Positions 17,139-26,484 of a stretch of 64,000 nucleotides of DNA are shown piece after piece (within the stretch, counting starts at the first letter, position 1; the number at the start of each line of letters is the position of its first letter). The DNA lies in contig JASBSY010000010.1 of assembly GCA_030148705.1 (NCBI GenBank), forward strand, positions 1-64,000, read 5' to 3'. The notes beneath the pieces were generated by a model. The model was not told the origin of the DNA. It did not search any database and saw only the letters and a program-made list of their open reading frames with translations. The position numbers were made by a program, and so were the translations under genes. This DNA is from Pukyongia sp. (GTDB lineage: Bacteria; Bacteroidota; Bacteroidia; Flavobacteriales; Flavobacteriaceae).

Positions 17139-18692
17139 CTAAAATGGCACATCATTATCGTCGTCGGCCGTGAGATCGTCGTTCATACTGCTTCCGAAAG
17201 CTTCATCGGCAGATGGGAATTTATCTGTTCTGAAGGTATCGTCGTTGGCGGCATCGTTCATCCTCGAGTGGATCTCGGTTGGGAAATCGAAACTCTCCAG
17301 GTTCTCGAATCGCCCGAGGTGCCCTATGAATTTCAATCGTATCTCATCCAGGCCTCCGTTTCTGTGTTTAGACACAATGAATTCGGCCTGCCCTGCGGTA
17401 GGAGTTCGATCTTCGTCATCCCACTCATCAATCTTGTAGTATTCAGGCCGGTAAATAAAGGAAACGATATCGGCATCCTGTTCGATGGCCCCTGATTCAC
17501 GGAGGTCGCTCAAGAGCGGCCGCTTACTCCCACCCCTGGTTTCAACTGCCCGGGAAAGCTGTGAAAGCGCAATTACTGGTACATTGAGTTCCTTGGCAAG
17601 GGCTTTAAGGTTTCTCGAAATGGTCGAGATCTCCTGTTCGCGGTTTCCACCTTTCTGACTTCCACCGGCGGTCATCAGTTGGAGGTAATCCACAATGATC
17701 AGCTGAATACCGTGTTGAGACGACAAACGTCTTGCCTTGGCTCTCAGGTCGAAAATAGATAGGGATGGTGTATCGTCTATAAAAAGCGGGGCTTTTTCCA
17801 GGCCCTTTACTTTTACATTAAGTTGTTCCCATTCGTGCTTTTCCAGATTCCCGGTTCTCAGTTTTTCTGAACTCAGCCCCGTTTCCGAAGAAATAAGTCG
17901 CGTAATAAGTTGCACAGACGACATCTCCAGGGAAAAGAATGCCACGGGAATATTGTGTTCTACAGCAATATTTCTCGCCATGGACAGGGTAAGTGCTGTT
18001 TTACCCATACCCGGACGTGCTGCGATAATGATCAGGTCGCTGGGTTGCCAGCCTGAAGTAAGTTTGTCAACCTTGGTAAATCCGGAAGGTACACCCGACA
18101 GCCCTTCCTGGTTTGCGATCTCTTCAATCTTTTTCTTTGCCTGAATCACCAGGTTTTGGGCAGTTTCGGAAGATCTTTTAATATTGCCCTGGGTTATTTC
18201 GTATAATTTTGCTTCGGCATTATCGAGGAGATCGAACACATCGGTGGTCTCATTATAGGAGTCTTCGATGATCTCGTTCGATATCTTAATCAGGCTACGT
18301 TGAATAAATTTCTGAAGAATGATTCGGGCATGGAACTCAATATGCGCTGAAGACGATACTTTTTGGGTTAATTGTACCAGGTAAAACTCCCCTCCGGCAG
18401 CCTCCAGCTTACGGTTTTTCTTTAACTGGGCCGAAACGGTTAATAAGTCCACCGGTTCACTATTCTCAAACAACAGGTGAATGGCCTCAAATATATGTTG
18501 ATGGGCCTCTTTATAGAAGACCTCCGCATTTAAGATATCGATCACCTCATCTACACCTTTCTTATCAATCATCATGGCTCCAAGCACAACTTCCTCTAAA
18601 TCAATTGCTTGTGGCGGCAATTTTCCCTTTTCCAAAGAAATGACCTGCGAAGATCGGGTTTGAAATGAAGTGTGAGGTTTCAATTTTTCCAT
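17139..18692 (-). CDS. dnaB: Replicative DNA helicase DnaB
   Basis: A 517-residue hexameric helicase that unwinds DNA at the replication fork. The N-terminal domain begins LPPQAIDLEEVVLGAMMIDK. The RecA-like motor carries Walker A (AARPGMGKTALT), the Walker B region LIIVDYLQLM and ALSQLSRAVETR, then SDLRESGAIEQDADIV. The C-terminus is acidic and flexible, ending DDDNDVPF. Length is normal for Bacteroidota DnaB and there is no sign of an intein. It is followed in the genome by ccsBA in the same direction and preceded by accA, separated from it by a terminator. Confidence 0.97.
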   Translation of the reverse strand: MEKLKPHTSFQTRSSQVISLEKGKLPPQAIDLEEVVLGAMMIDKKGVDEVIDILNAEVFYKEAHQHIFEAIHLLFENSEPVDLLTVSAQLKKNRKLEAAGGEFYLVQLTQKVSSSAHIEFHARIILQKFIQRSLIKISNEIIEDSYNETTDVFDLLDNAEAKLYEITQGNIKRSSETAQNLVIQAKKKIEEIANQEGLSGVPSGFTKVDKLTSGWQPSDLIIIAARPGMGKTALTLSMARNIAVEHNIPVAFFSLEMSSVQLITRLISSETGLSSEKLRTGNLEKHEWEQLNVKVKGLEKAPLFIDDTPSLSIFDLRAKARRLSSQHGIQLIIVDYLQLMTAGGSQKGGNREQEISTISRNLKALAKELNVPVIALSQLSRAVETRGGSKRPLLSDLRESGAIEQDADIVSFIYRPEYYKIDEWDDEDRTPTAGQAEFIVSKHRNGGLDEIRLKFIGHLGRFENLESFDFPTEIHSRMNDAANDDTFRTDKFPSADEAFGSSMNDDLTADDDNDVPF

Positions 18693-18802
18693 TGGACGAA
18701 TGTAAATAAAATGTTAAAAGAAATTTAAATTTTTCTGTACTGTATATTAACCGGTCTTCAACAATTGAACTGTTAACAACTCAATTTTATTGTTAATAAG
18801 TT

Positions 18803-18835
18803 ACAAAAAAATCCGAAGCTGAATCTTCGGATTTT
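18803..18835 (-). terminator. Terminator between accA and dnaB
   Basis: An 11-bp stem AAAATCCGAAG/CTTCGGATTTT (18808-18835) with a 6-base loop. On the minus strand it is followed by a T-rich tail (TTTTTTTGTAA), so it ends the accA transcript before dnaB. Confidence 0.85.
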
Positions 18836-18858
18836 GGGAGGAGTTGATTTTAGTGGAA

Positions 18859-19812
18859 TCATCCTTTAAATTCTCCCATCTTGGAATATTTTTCCATACG
18901 TTTTTCGACTAATTCTTCTGGGGATAATTTTTCTAATTCTTTGAATGATTTTTCGATTGCATTTGCAACTACCAAAAATGCTTTTTCTTTATTACTGTGA
19001 GCTCCGCCTAAAGGCTCTTTTATGATCTGATCGATCAGTTTGAGTTTCTTCATGTCGGCTGCAGTTAGTTTTAAGGCTTCAGCGGCCTGCTCTTTGAATT
19101 CCCAGCTTCGCCAGAGGATGGAGGAGCAGCTTTCGGGAGAGATCACAGAATACCAGGTATTCTCCATCATTAATACTTTATCCCCAACTCCAATTCCAAG
19201 CGCACCGCCACTGGCTCCTTCTCCAATGATCACCACAATAATGGGAACTTCCAGCCGGGTCATTTCCAAAATATTTCTAGCAATCGCCTCGCCCTGTCCG
19301 CGTTCCTCGGCTTCCAGGCCCGGATATGCTCCGGGTGTATCGATAAGAGTGACTACCGGCACGCCGAACTTCTCGGCAGATTTCATAAGCCGCAGGGCTT
19401 TTCGGTAACCTTCAGGATTTGCCATCCCAAAATTTCGAAGCTGTCGAGTTTTTGTATTATAGCCTTTCTGCTGGCCGATGAACATATAGGACTGATCCCC
19501 TATTTTTCCAAGGCCGCCAATCATGGCTTTGTCATCCTTAAAATTTCGGTCACCGTGCAATTCCAGGAAGGAATCTCCGCAAATGGCTTTTATATAATCG
19601 AGGGTATAAGGCCTGTCCGGATGCCTGGACAACTGTACGCGTTGCCAGGGGGTTAGATTCTTATAAATCTCCTTCTTGGTCTCTTCTAATTTTAATTCAA
19701 TCTGTTTACAGGTATTGCTCACGTCCACTTCACTATCCTCTCCTATCTGGCAAGCTTTCTCGTACTGCTCCTGAAGCTCCTTTATGGGTAATTCGAAATC
19801 AAGATATTCCAT
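18859..19812 (-). CDS. accA: Acetyl-CoA carboxylase carboxyltransferase subunit alpha
   Basis: A 317-residue subunit of the carboxyltransferase that makes malonyl-CoA for fatty acid synthesis, working with AccD. It begins [20 protein letters not shown]. Core motifs include [60 protein letters not shown] and [16 protein letters not shown]. Length and start are normal. It has its own upstream -7 box and a downstream terminator, so it is probably transcribed as a single gene. Confidence 0.97.
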   Translation of the reverse strand: MEYLDFELPIKELQEQYEKACQIGEDSEVDVSNTCKQIELKLEETKKEIYKNLTPWQRVQLSRHPDRPYTLDYIKAICGDSFLELHGDRNFKDDKAMIGGLGKIGDQSYMFIGQQKGYNTKTRQLRNFGMANPEGYRKALRLMKSAEKFGVPVVTLIDTPGAYPGLEAEERGQGEAIARNILEMTRLEVPIIVVIIGEGASGGALGIGVGDKVLMMENTWYSVISPESCSSILWRSWEFKEQAAEALKLTAADMKKLKLIDQIIKEPLGGAHSNKEKAFLVVANAIEKSFKELEKLSPEELVEKRMEKYSKMGEFKG

Positions 19813-19845
19813 AGTTTCGCTGTACTTATTTTTTGGCTTAGTTTA

Positions 19846-19853
19846 CAAAGATA
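19846..19853 (-). promoter_or_regulatory. accA promoter -7 box
   Basis: TATCTTTG on the minus strand, 33 bases before the accA start. It lies in the 52-base gap after the EamA gene. The -33 region has no clear TTG, so only the -7 element is called. Confidence 0.5.
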
Positions 19854-19864
19854 AAACTTTGTGA

Positions 19865-20767
19865 TTAGTTAAAGTGATTCGCTTGTTTTTTTCTTTTGAA
19901 GCCGGTTTTTACGATGCCGTTCACTATAACAGTAAGTAAAATAATGATGGCCCCGTAATAGAATTGCGGACTCATATTCTCCGAATCGCCTAAGATCAAC
20001 AGAGCGAGAAGTATACCATACACCGGTTCGAGGTTGATGGTAAGCATTACAGTATAAGGACTAAGCCATTTCATTACGTGTACCGAAGCGATAAAGGCAT
20101 AAGCTGTACAAACGGATGCCAAAATCAGCAGATAGATCCAATCGTTCTGAGACAACCGGAAGAATTGGCTAGTAAAATCGCCGCGAATTCCCAGGTAAAC
20201 CGTTATACAAAACATCCCAAACGCCAGTTCGTAAAAGGAGATCACCGAGGCCTTATATTTTTGTGCCAGTTTTCCGTTTATAACGGCAAACATTGCAGCA
20301 AGTAAGGCCGAGCAGAGCGCGAGTATAATGCCAAGCGTATGTTCGGTTTCTACCTTGAAGATCACATACAATCCAACCACAACCACTAATCCGAACAACA
20401 CTTCATACCAGAGAATCTTTCGTTTATAGTAAATAGGCTCCAGGATTGATGTAAAAAAGGCGCCTGTAGACATCACTGCCAGGGTGACCGAGACATTCGA
20501 GACTTTGATGGCGCCAAAAAAAGTAAGCCAGTGTAAGGCAATCAGAAAACCAGCGATAAAAAACCCCGCCAGGGTTCTCCTACTGTATTTGAAACCAATA
20601 CGTTTCCACTTCAGAAATAAAAAGATAAAAACCGAAGCCAGCAACATCCGATACCAAACCAAGGGAATTGCCTCTATCGAGATCAGGGCTCCTAAAACTG
20701 CCGTAAAGCCCCAGATAAAGACTATGAAATGAAGGTGCAGGTAATTGAGGAGTTTAGCGTTTTGCAT
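19865..20767 (-). CDS. EamA/DMT-family transporter
   Basis: A 300-residue inner-membrane protein with about ten predicted helices in two EamA repeats. Landmarks include FIVFIWGFTAVLGALIS at the start, IEAIPLVWYRMLLASV, VMSTGAFFTSILEPI and NLEPVYGILLALLILGD near the end. The family exports or imports small metabolites; the substrate cannot be read from sequence. Its start overlaps the end of the LptF/G-type gene by 14 bases, so the two are likely co-transcribed. Confidence 0.88.
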   Translation of the reverse strand: MQNAKLLNYLHLHFIVFIWGFTAVLGALISIEAIPLVWYRMLLASVFIFLFLKWKRIGFKYSRRTLAGFFIAGFLIALHWLTFFGAIKVSNVSVTLAVMSTGAFFTSILEPIYYKRKILWYEVLFGLVVVVGLYVIFKVETEHTLGIILALCSALLAAMFAVINGKLAQKYKASVISFYELAFGMFCITVYLGIRGDFTSQFFRLSQNDWIYLLILASVCTAYAFIASVHVMKWLSPYTVMLTINLEPVYGILLALLILGDSENMSPQFYYGAIIILLTVIVNGIVKTGFKRKKQANHFN

Positions 20768-21833
20768 TTCTCAACAGATAAACAGCCAGAATACCAAATA
20801 CGATATTTGGAAACCAGGTCGCAATGAAAGGCGAAAAGGTACTTTGCTCGGCCATGGTACCAAAGATCTTGTCGAAAAAGATATAAACCATTCCGATGGC
20901 GATGCCTATTGCCAGGTTCACCCCCATCCCGCCGCGGCGTTTCATGGAAGAAACAGCTACCGCGATTATGGTAAGGATATAAGCCGACACCGGCAAACTC
21001 CACCGCTTATATCGTACCACTTCATAACGGTTGATATAAGAAGAGCCCCGCTCCTTTTCCCGTTTAATGAATTTATTCAGTTCGGTATAATTGAGGGTTT
21101 CGGCTATGTATTCAACAGGGGTGAGATCTTCAAGCTCGAATGCAAAGGTAGTATCCAGTCGTTGCCTGGCCTCCAACCTGTCTTCGTTCTCACCAATAAT
21201 GCGCTTTTTGTAATTAAAAAGGGAGTACGTACTATCCGATTCATTGAACTTTATCCTGCTGGCAGCAATCTTAAAGACCATCTTATTGCCTTCAAAATGC
21301 TCCAGGGTGAAGTTGTTTCCCGACTTGTTCTTCACATTAAAATAGCTCACATAGATATAGTCGTTGTCATTGATCTGCCTGTAGACATTTGTCTGGTTGC
21401 GATCCCGCTTCCCTTTCTTCAGATAATTATAGGTAAATTCATTAAAACCCTTACTCGCCATAGGAGCCAGGTACATTCCCAGAACCAGAGCACCAATACA
21501 TACGATGGTGGCACCGATAATATAAGGTCTTAGAAAGCGATAGTAGGAAACACCACTACTTAAAAAGGCAATTACCTCGGTGTTATTGGCCAGTTTGGAT
21601 GTAAACCAGATTACCGATAAAAACAGGAAAAGGGGGAAGAGTAAATTCGCAAAGTAAACTGTGAAATCCAGGTAGTATTTCGCTACTTCTATAAACGGCA
21701 CCTCATTGGCGAGGATCTTATCGATCTTTTCGGCCAGATTCACCGTAATTCCGATGGGAATAAACAATAACAGAAGCAGGATAAAGGTACCCAGGTATTT
21801 ACGCAATATGTAGCGGTCCAGTATGCTCAGCAT
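20754..21833 (-). CDS. LptF/LptG-family permease (YjgP/YjgQ)
   Basis: A 359-residue inner-membrane protein of the lipopolysaccharide export ABC transporter, which pulls LPS from the inner membrane towards the Lpt bridge. It starts MLSILDRYILRKYLGTF, typical of the family. Three N-terminal helices, a periplasmic beta-jellyroll region (about 130-260) and three C-terminal helices are visible; LFLSVIWFTSKLANNTE is a characteristic stretch. It starts one base before the tgt gene ends, in the same direction, so tgt-lptG-eamA form an operon. Which of LptF or LptG it is cannot be decided here. Confidence 0.88.
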   Translation of the reverse strand: MLSILDRYILRKYLGTFILLLLLFIPIGITVNLAEKIDKILANEVPFIEVAKYYLDFTVYFANLLFPLFLFLSVIWFTSKLANNTEVIAFLSSGVSYYRFLRPYIIGATIVCIGALVLGMYLAPMASKGFNEFTYNYLKKGKRDRNQTNVYRQINDNDYIYVSYFNVKNKSGNNFTLEHFEGNKMVFKIAASRIKFNESDSTYSLFNYKKRIIGENEDRLEARQRLDTTFAFELEDLTPVEYIAETLNYTELNKFIKREKERGSSYINRYEVVRYKRWSLPVSAYILTIIAVAVSSMKRRGGMGVNLAIGIAIGMVYIFFDKIFGTMAEQSTFSPFIATWFPNIVFGILAVYLLRNAKR

Positions 21834-22964
21834 CTATAATCGTTTGTCCATTTGTTGTACCATGCTGTTCTTCCAGTCGGTAAAGTCACCGGCTAAGATA
21901 TGTTTTCTCGCCTCACGAACCAACCACAGGTAAAATCCGAGGTTATGTATGGTTGCAATCTGTCGGCCAAGCATTTCGTTAACTGTGAAAAGATGGCGCA
22001 AATAAGCTTTGCTATAGGCTGTATCCACCCAGGTGATCGCCATCTCATCGATGGCGGAAAAATCATCCTCCCACTTTTTATTCTTGATGTTTATGGTCCC
22101 GTGTGCGGTGAATAACATCCCGTTTCTACCATTTCGGGTAGGCATCACACAGTCGAACATGTCGATTCCTAGGGCGATATTCTCCAATATATTGATGGGC
22201 GTACCCACACCCATAAGATAACGCGGTTTATCCTTCGGAAGTATTTCGGTGACCACGGCCGTCATTTCGTACATCTCTTCGGCGGGCTCTCCAACAGAGA
22301 GGCCTCCAATGGCATTTCCTTCGGCCCCCACCGAGGCAATGTATTCGGCCGATTCTCTCCGAAGGTCTTTATAGGTACTACCCTGGACAATAGGAAAAAA
22401 GGCCTGTTCGTAGCCGTAATTATAAGGTAGCGTTTTTAAATGATCCAGGCAGCGGTCCAGCCATCTGTGAGTCATTTTCATACTCCTTTTGGCATACTGG
22501 TAATCGCAGGGATAAGGGGTACATTCGTCGAAGGCCATTATGATATCAGCTCCAATACTTCGCTGAATCTCCATGACGTTTTCGGGGGTGAATACGTGAA
22601 AGCTGCCATCGATATGCGACTTGAATTTTACTCCTTCCTCCTTGATCTTTCTGTTTGCCGAAAGCGAATAAACCTGGTACCCTCCGCTATCTGTAAGGAT
22701 ATTACTGTCCCAGTTCATAAATTTATGAAGTCCCCCTGCTTTCTCGATAATTGGAGTTTGAGGGCGCAGGTAGAGATGGTAAGTGTTCCCCAGAATAATA
22801 TCGGGATTGATGTCTTCCTTCAGTTCACGCTGATGCACTCCTTTTACGGTTCCTACCGTACCTACAGGCATAAAGATGGGAGTTTCCACAGGCCCGTGAG
22901 CTAAGTCAATGGTGCCGGCTCTGGCAGACGAGTTCGTATCTGTGGCTTCGAGTTTAAACTGCAT
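21834..22964 (-). CDS. tgt: Queuine tRNA-ribosyltransferase
   Basis: A 376-residue tRNA-guanine transglycosylase that swaps G34 for preQ1 in tRNAs with GUN anticodons. Characteristic stretches: RAGTIDLAHGPVETPIFMPV, ILGNTYHLYLRP, ILTDSGGYQVYSL (catalytic Asp) and GGLSVGEPAEEMYEM. The CPTRNGRNG-like nucleophile region reads DCVMPTRNGRNGMLFT. Of the usual zinc Cys3His set at the C-terminus I see no Cys: the region reads SKAYLRHLFTVNEMLG. The zinc site therefore appears changed, as in a number of other Tgt proteins. First gene of the tgt-lptG-eamA operon. Confidence 0.95.
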   Translation of the reverse strand: MQFKLEATDTNSSARAGTIDLAHGPVETPIFMPVGTVGTVKGVHQRELKEDINPDIILGNTYHLYLRPQTPIIEKAGGLHKFMNWDSNILTDSGGYQVYSLSANRKIKEEGVKFKSHIDGSFHVFTPENVMEIQRSIGADIIMAFDECTPYPCDYQYAKRSMKMTHRWLDRCLDHLKTLPYNYGYEQAFFPIVQGSTYKDLRRESAEYIASVGAEGNAIGGLSVGEPAEEMYEMTAVVTEILPKDKPRYLMGVGTPINILENIALGIDMFDCVMPTRNGRNGMLFTAHGTINIKNKKWEDDFSAIDEMAITWVDTAYSKAYLRHLFTVNEMLGRQIATIHNLGFYLWLVREARKHILAGDFTDWKNSMVQQMDKRL

Positions 22965-22996
22965 AGTGATAAATTTGGGCCCCGGCCCGTTCGCCG

Positions 22997-23004
22997 CAAA
23001 GATA
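22997..23004 (-). promoter_or_regulatory. tgt promoter -7 box
   Basis: TATCTTTG on the minus strand followed by a GC-rich discriminator, 33 bases before the tgt start. The -33 element is weak. It lies in the divergent region between tgt and the transketolase genes. Confidence 0.55.
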
Positions 23005-23171
23005 GAATGATTTAGGCGTTTATAACAGGAATTGAATTAAAGAAAGGCAGAATCGCCACAGCTGTTTTCCCAGATGTTAACTAAAAGCAGAAAATCGTTA
23101 ATAACTGCACTATCATGCCCTTTGTTCCACTTTCAGAATGCCTTATTTTTGGGACTGAAAAAACAACACTT

Positions 23172-24017
23172 ATGCCCGATTTATCATATTTAGAAGACTT
23201 AATCGTACAGGTACGCAGGGATATCCTCAGACAGGTACACAAGGTAAATTCCGGTCACCCGGGTGGTTCACTCGGCTGTACGGAGTTCTTTGTGGCTTTA
23301 TACCAGGTAATCATGGACAGGAAGGATTCCTTCGAAATGGATGGGAAAGGTGAAGATCTTTTCTTCCTCTCTAACGGTCATATTTCACCTGTATTCTATA
23401 GCGTATTGGCGAGATCGGGTTATTTCCCGATTGAAGAGCTTAACACTTTCAGACTCATCGATTCAAGGCTTCAGGGACATCCTACCACACACGAAGGCCT
23501 GCCTGGCATACGGGTGGCGTCGGGTTCGCTGGGTCAGGGTATTTCGGTAGCCATAGGTGCAGCACAAACAAAGAAATTAAATAATGACGACCATCTCATT
23601 TATGCACTTTGCGGGGATGGAGAGTTGCAGGAAGGTCAGAACTGGGAGGCGATCATGTATGCCGCAGCAAACGAGATCGATAATCTCATTGTTACGGTCG
23701 ACAGGAACGGGCAGCAGATCGACGGCCCTACAGACAAGGTGCTCCCCATGGGAAATCTAAAGGCTAAATTCGAAGCCTTTGGCTGGACGGTAATTGAACT
23801 GGACAACGGCAATGATCTGAAAGCAGTAATCGAAGGGCTGAATACGGCTAAATCTGAAACCGGAAAAGGAAAACCCGTATGTGTGTTGATGACGACCATA
23901 ATGGGTAACGGGGTCGATTTTATGATGCATACCCACGACTGGCACGGAAAAGCACCCAACGATGAGCAACTGGAGATCGGCCTGGCTCAAAATCCTGAAA
24001 CCCTAGGCGACTATTAA
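23172..24017 (+). CDS. Transketolase, N-terminal subunit
   Basis: A 281-residue protein when started at ATG 23172 (MPDLSYLEDLIVQVRRDILR), the family's usual start; an in-frame ATG at 23115 adds 19 unlikely residues. It holds the thiamine-diphosphate pyrophosphate-binding half: HKVNSGHPGGSLGCTEF, FFLSNGHISPVFYS, LPGIRVASGSLGQG and the GDG motif ALCGDGELQEGQNWE. It acts with the C-terminal subunit encoded 15 bases downstream in the pentose phosphate pathway. A two-gene transketolase is the normal arrangement in Bacteroidota and archaea, not a broken gene. Confidence 0.95.
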   Translation: MPDLSYLEDLIVQVRRDILRQVHKVNSGHPGGSLGCTEFFVALYQVIMDRKDSFEMDGKGEDLFFLSNGHISPVFYSVLARSGYFPIEELNTFRLIDSRLQGHPTTHEGLPGIRVASGSLGQGISVAIGAAQTKKLNNDDHLIYALCGDGELQEGQNWEAIMYAAANEIDNLIVTVDRNGQQIDGPTDKVLPMGNLKAKFEAFGWTVIELDNGNDLKAVIEGLNTAKSETGKGKPVCVLMTTIMGNGVDFMMHTHDWHGKAPNDEQLEIGLAQNPETLGDY

Positions 24018-24032
24018 CCTGAAAACTACAGC

Positions 24033-24986
24033 ATGAAGAAATATACAGACAGTGGAAAAAAAGATACACGCTCGGGATTCGGGGCAGGTCTTACTGAATT
24101 AGGCAAGACCAACCCGGATGTTGTGGCGCTGTGTGCCGACCTAACCGGGTCGCTCAAAATGGATGACTTTAAAGCAAATCATCCGGAGCGATTCTTCCAG
24201 GTAGGTATAGCCGAAGCCAATATGATGGGGATCGCTGCCGGGATGACAATAGGCGGTAAGATCCCGTTCACAGGCACTTTCGCTAATTTTTCCACCGGTA
24301 GGGTCTACGATCAGATCCGGCAGAGTATCGCATACAGCGATAAGAATGTTAAAATCTGTGCGTCGCACGCAGGGGTTACTCTGGGCGAGGACGGAGCCAC
24401 GCATCAAATCCTGGAAGATATCGGCTTAATGAAGATGTTACCCGGCATGACAGTGATCAACACCTGCGATTACAACCAGACAAAGGCTGCTACCCTGGCG
24501 ATCGCCGAACACCACGGACCGGTATATCTGCGATTTGGCCGCCCCAAGGTGGCTAATTTTACTTCCGAGGATCAAAACTTCGAGATAGGGAAAGCAGTAA
24601 CATTGCAGCAAGGAAACGACGTTACCATTGTTGCGACAGGCCACCTGGTATGGGAAGCGTTGCAGGCAGCAGAAACTCTGAACGACTCGGGCATTTCAGC
24701 CGAAGTAATTAATATACATACCATAAAACCACTAGATGATAAAGCCATCATTGGCAGTGTAAAAAAGACAGGCTGTGTCGTTACTGCCGAAGAGCATAAC
24801 TTCCTTGGCGGGTTAGGCGAAAGCGTGGCACGCGTCCTGGCGGAACAGCATCCAACTCCTCAGGAATTTGTAGCCACTCAGGATACCTTCGGGGAATCGG
24901 GCACGCCGGAACAGTTAATGGATAAATACGGATTGAACGCGGAAGCGATTATTAAAGCTGTTCATAAAGTCATCGGAAGAAAATAA
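24033..24986 (+). CDS. Transketolase, C-terminal subunit
   Basis: A 317-residue partner of the preceding gene, carrying the pyrimidine-binding and C-terminal domains. Visible features are the conserved region around QVGIAEANMMGIAAGMTIGG (catalytic Glu of the pyrimidine domain), VCASH-like KICASHAGVTLGEDGATHQ and PVYLRFGRPKV. The C-terminal domain contains AEEHNFLGGLGESVARVLAE. Together the two subunits rebuild a full transketolase. The gene is followed by a strong bidirectional terminator. Confidence 0.95.
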   Translation: MKKYTDSGKKDTRSGFGAGLTELGKTNPDVVALCADLTGSLKMDDFKANHPERFFQVGIAEANMMGIAAGMTIGGKIPFTGTFANFSTGRVYDQIRQSIAYSDKNVKICASHAGVTLGEDGATHQILEDIGLMKMLPGMTVINTCDYNQTKAATLAIAEHHGPVYLRFGRPKVANFTSEDQNFEIGKAVTLQQGNDVTIVATGHLVWEALQAAETLNDSGISAEVINIHTIKPLDDKAIIGSVKKTGCVVTAEEHNFLGGLGESVARVLAEQHPTPQEFVATQDTFGESGTPEQLMDKYGLNAEAIIKAVHKVIGRK

Positions 24987-25010
24987 ATTCAGCTAAAAAA
25001 TTATAGTTAA

Positions 25011-25038
25011 AAAAGCCCCGGAATTCCGGGGCTTTTTT
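25011..25038. terminator. Bidirectional terminator between transketolase and FKBP genes
   Basis: GCCCCGG-AATT-CCGGGGC forms a 7-bp GC-rich stem flanked by A on the left and six T on the right. It serves both convergent transcripts. Confidence 0.92.
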
Positions 25039-25060
25039 ATATGCTGTTTAAGTGGTATTC

Positions 25061-25993
25061 TTAACTGTCTGAATCCAGGTAATCCACAATGCCATCGCCG
25101 TCTTCGTCCGGGTAGGTGATATTCCCATCGGCATCGATCTCTATCTCGTCTATGGTTGGCCTGCCGTCGTTGTCGTCATCGACATCAAGGTAATTGGCAA
25201 TGCCATCCCCATCGGTATCATCGTCTTCTTCCAAGCCGTTATTATTGAGGTCTTCAACTACTGATGGAACCTTATCGTTGTCCTGATCGCCTTCTTCGTT
25301 TTCATATAAGTGAAAGGCAAAAATCAACTGAGCGTAAAGCGGTATACTGGAAGTAGGGGGTACATTCACGTAATACCCAAGGCCGGAAGGCATAAATACG
25401 GCTCCGATACCATAATTTTCGAAGGAAGTAGAACCATCGGGGTTGGTAATCACTTCGGTTGCCCCTTTAAATTCCACAAGGACATCCTGCAATCCGTTTA
25501 CGATGGAAGTCATATCGAATCGTACCGGAATGGTAGAGGCGTCAAATCGCTTGGTATACGGTAATATAGGCTCTTCCTTATTCAGATAAATACCGTCATA
25601 ACTTATGGTTGCAACATCGGGAAATTCAGGGCGATCCCCTTCTCCTTCAGTTACTTTCAGGAAGTATAGTTTATACTCCAGGCCGTCTTTCACCCGGTCC
25701 TTGACCATTTTGGAACTTACCTGTTCGATCAACGGGGTCTTATCGGAATTTGCCCCTGCTATCGTATCAAATACAATGCGATAATCGAAATCCGCAGGCG
25801 GGTTCTCGAATTCTTCGTAATTATAAAAGTGAGTCTCCAGATATTCTTCGATCATTGCCTGTGAAAGAGGAGCTTCCTCTGCCCTGTCGCGAGCCGGGAT
25901 AAAGCCGTCGTCTATGTTGTCGTCCTTTTTACAGGACACGACTGTAGTTGCGATTATCAATCCTCCCAATACCAGTCTGCTAATATGTTTCAT
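25061..25993 (-). CDS. FKBP-type peptidyl-prolyl isomerase lipoprotein with acidic repeat tail
   Basis: About 310 residues from ATG 25993 (MKHISRLVLGG). A lipobox (TTVVSCKKD) makes it an outer-membrane or periplasmic lipoprotein. The central part (about 110-235) is FKBP-like: VATISYDGIYLN, RFDMTSIVNGLQDVLVEFK and IPLYAQLIFAFHL. Residues about 238-310 are very acidic, with thrombospondin-type-3-like Ca-binding repeats (DDDTDGDGIANYLDVDDDND, DEDGDGIVDYLDSDS). GldI-type FKBP lipoproteins of Flavobacteria are the nearest group I know. The tail could bind calcium in seawater; its role is unknown. Confidence 0.85.
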   Translation of the reverse strand: MKHISRLVLGGLIIATTVVSCKKDDNIDDGFIPARDRAEEAPLSQAMIEEYLETHFYNYEEFENPPADFDYRIVFDTIAGANSDKTPLIEQVSSKMVKDRVKDGLEYKLYFLKVTEGEGDRPEFPDVATISYDGIYLNKEEPILPYTKRFDASTIPVRFDMTSIVNGLQDVLVEFKGATEVITNPDGSTSFENYGIGAVFMPSGLGYYVNVPPTSSIPLYAQLIFAFHLYENEEGDQDNDKVPSVVEDLNNNGLEEDDDTDGDGIANYLDVDDDNDGRPTIDEIEIDADGNITYPDEDGDGIVDYLDSDS

Positions 25994-26072
25994 CGTCAAT
26001 TTTTAGAGTGCGCAAGATACAATTTTCCATTATTTTTGTATGCTATATTAACGCAGAATTATAGGAGTTTGT

Positions 26073-26447
26073 ATGAGGGTTGACAAATATTTATGGTGTG
26101 TTCGTTACTTTAAATCGCGGAGTATTGCCACCGAAGCATGTAAGAAGGGAAAAGTGAGAGTGGACAATCAGGCAGTGAAACCGTCGCGAGATGTATTCCC
26201 CGGAGATCAGATTATCGTTAGAAAGAACCAGATCAATTATTCGCTGGAAGTAACCGACCTGCCCGACAACCGGGTGGGGGCCAAACTGGTGGACCTGTAC
26301 CGAAAGGACATCACCCCTAAAGAGGAATTCGCAAATACCGAATTATTAAAGTATGCCAGGGATCATTATCGCAAAAAGGGGGTTGGAAGACCTACAAAGA
26401 AAGATCGAAGGGACCTGGACGATTTTACCGATTCCGAGACCTCCTAA
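26073..26447 (+). CDS. S4-domain RNA-binding protein (Hsp15-like)
   Basis: A 124-residue basic protein with an N-terminal S4 domain: MRVDKYLWCVRYFKSRSIA, then KKGKVRVDNQAVKPSRDVFPGDQI. The tail is Lys/Arg-rich (KKGVGRPTKKDRRDLDDF). Hsp15-type proteins bind stalled 50S subunits carrying peptidyl-tRNA and help recycle them. A -7-like TATTTTTG lies at 26031-26038. It precedes a PRTase gene in the same direction that has its own -7 box. Confidence 0.92.
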   Translation: MRVDKYLWCVRYFKSRSIATEACKKGKVRVDNQAVKPSRDVFPGDQIIVRKNQINYSLEVTDLPDNRVGAKLVDLYRKDITPKEEFANTELLKYARDHYRKKGVGRPTKKDRRDLDDFTDSETS

Positions 26448-26459
26448 TCGATAGTTTAG

Positions 26460-26467
26460 TATCTTTG
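26460..26467 (+). promoter_or_regulatory. Promoter -7 box of the PRTase gene
   Basis: TATCTTTG, 17 bases before the ATG at 26485, the same spacing as for thrS. No clear -33 TTG is present. Confidence 0.55.
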
Positions 26468-26484
26468 AACAAACACCAAGCCTT

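Noticed and set aside
20745-21533. Long plus-strand open frame of 262 codons
   Set aside because: It is antisense to the LptF/G gene, has no family features and no start context.
23172-24986. Broken transketolase gene
   Set aside because: The two halves correspond to complete domains with proper starts and stops; a two-subunit transketolase is normal in this phylum.
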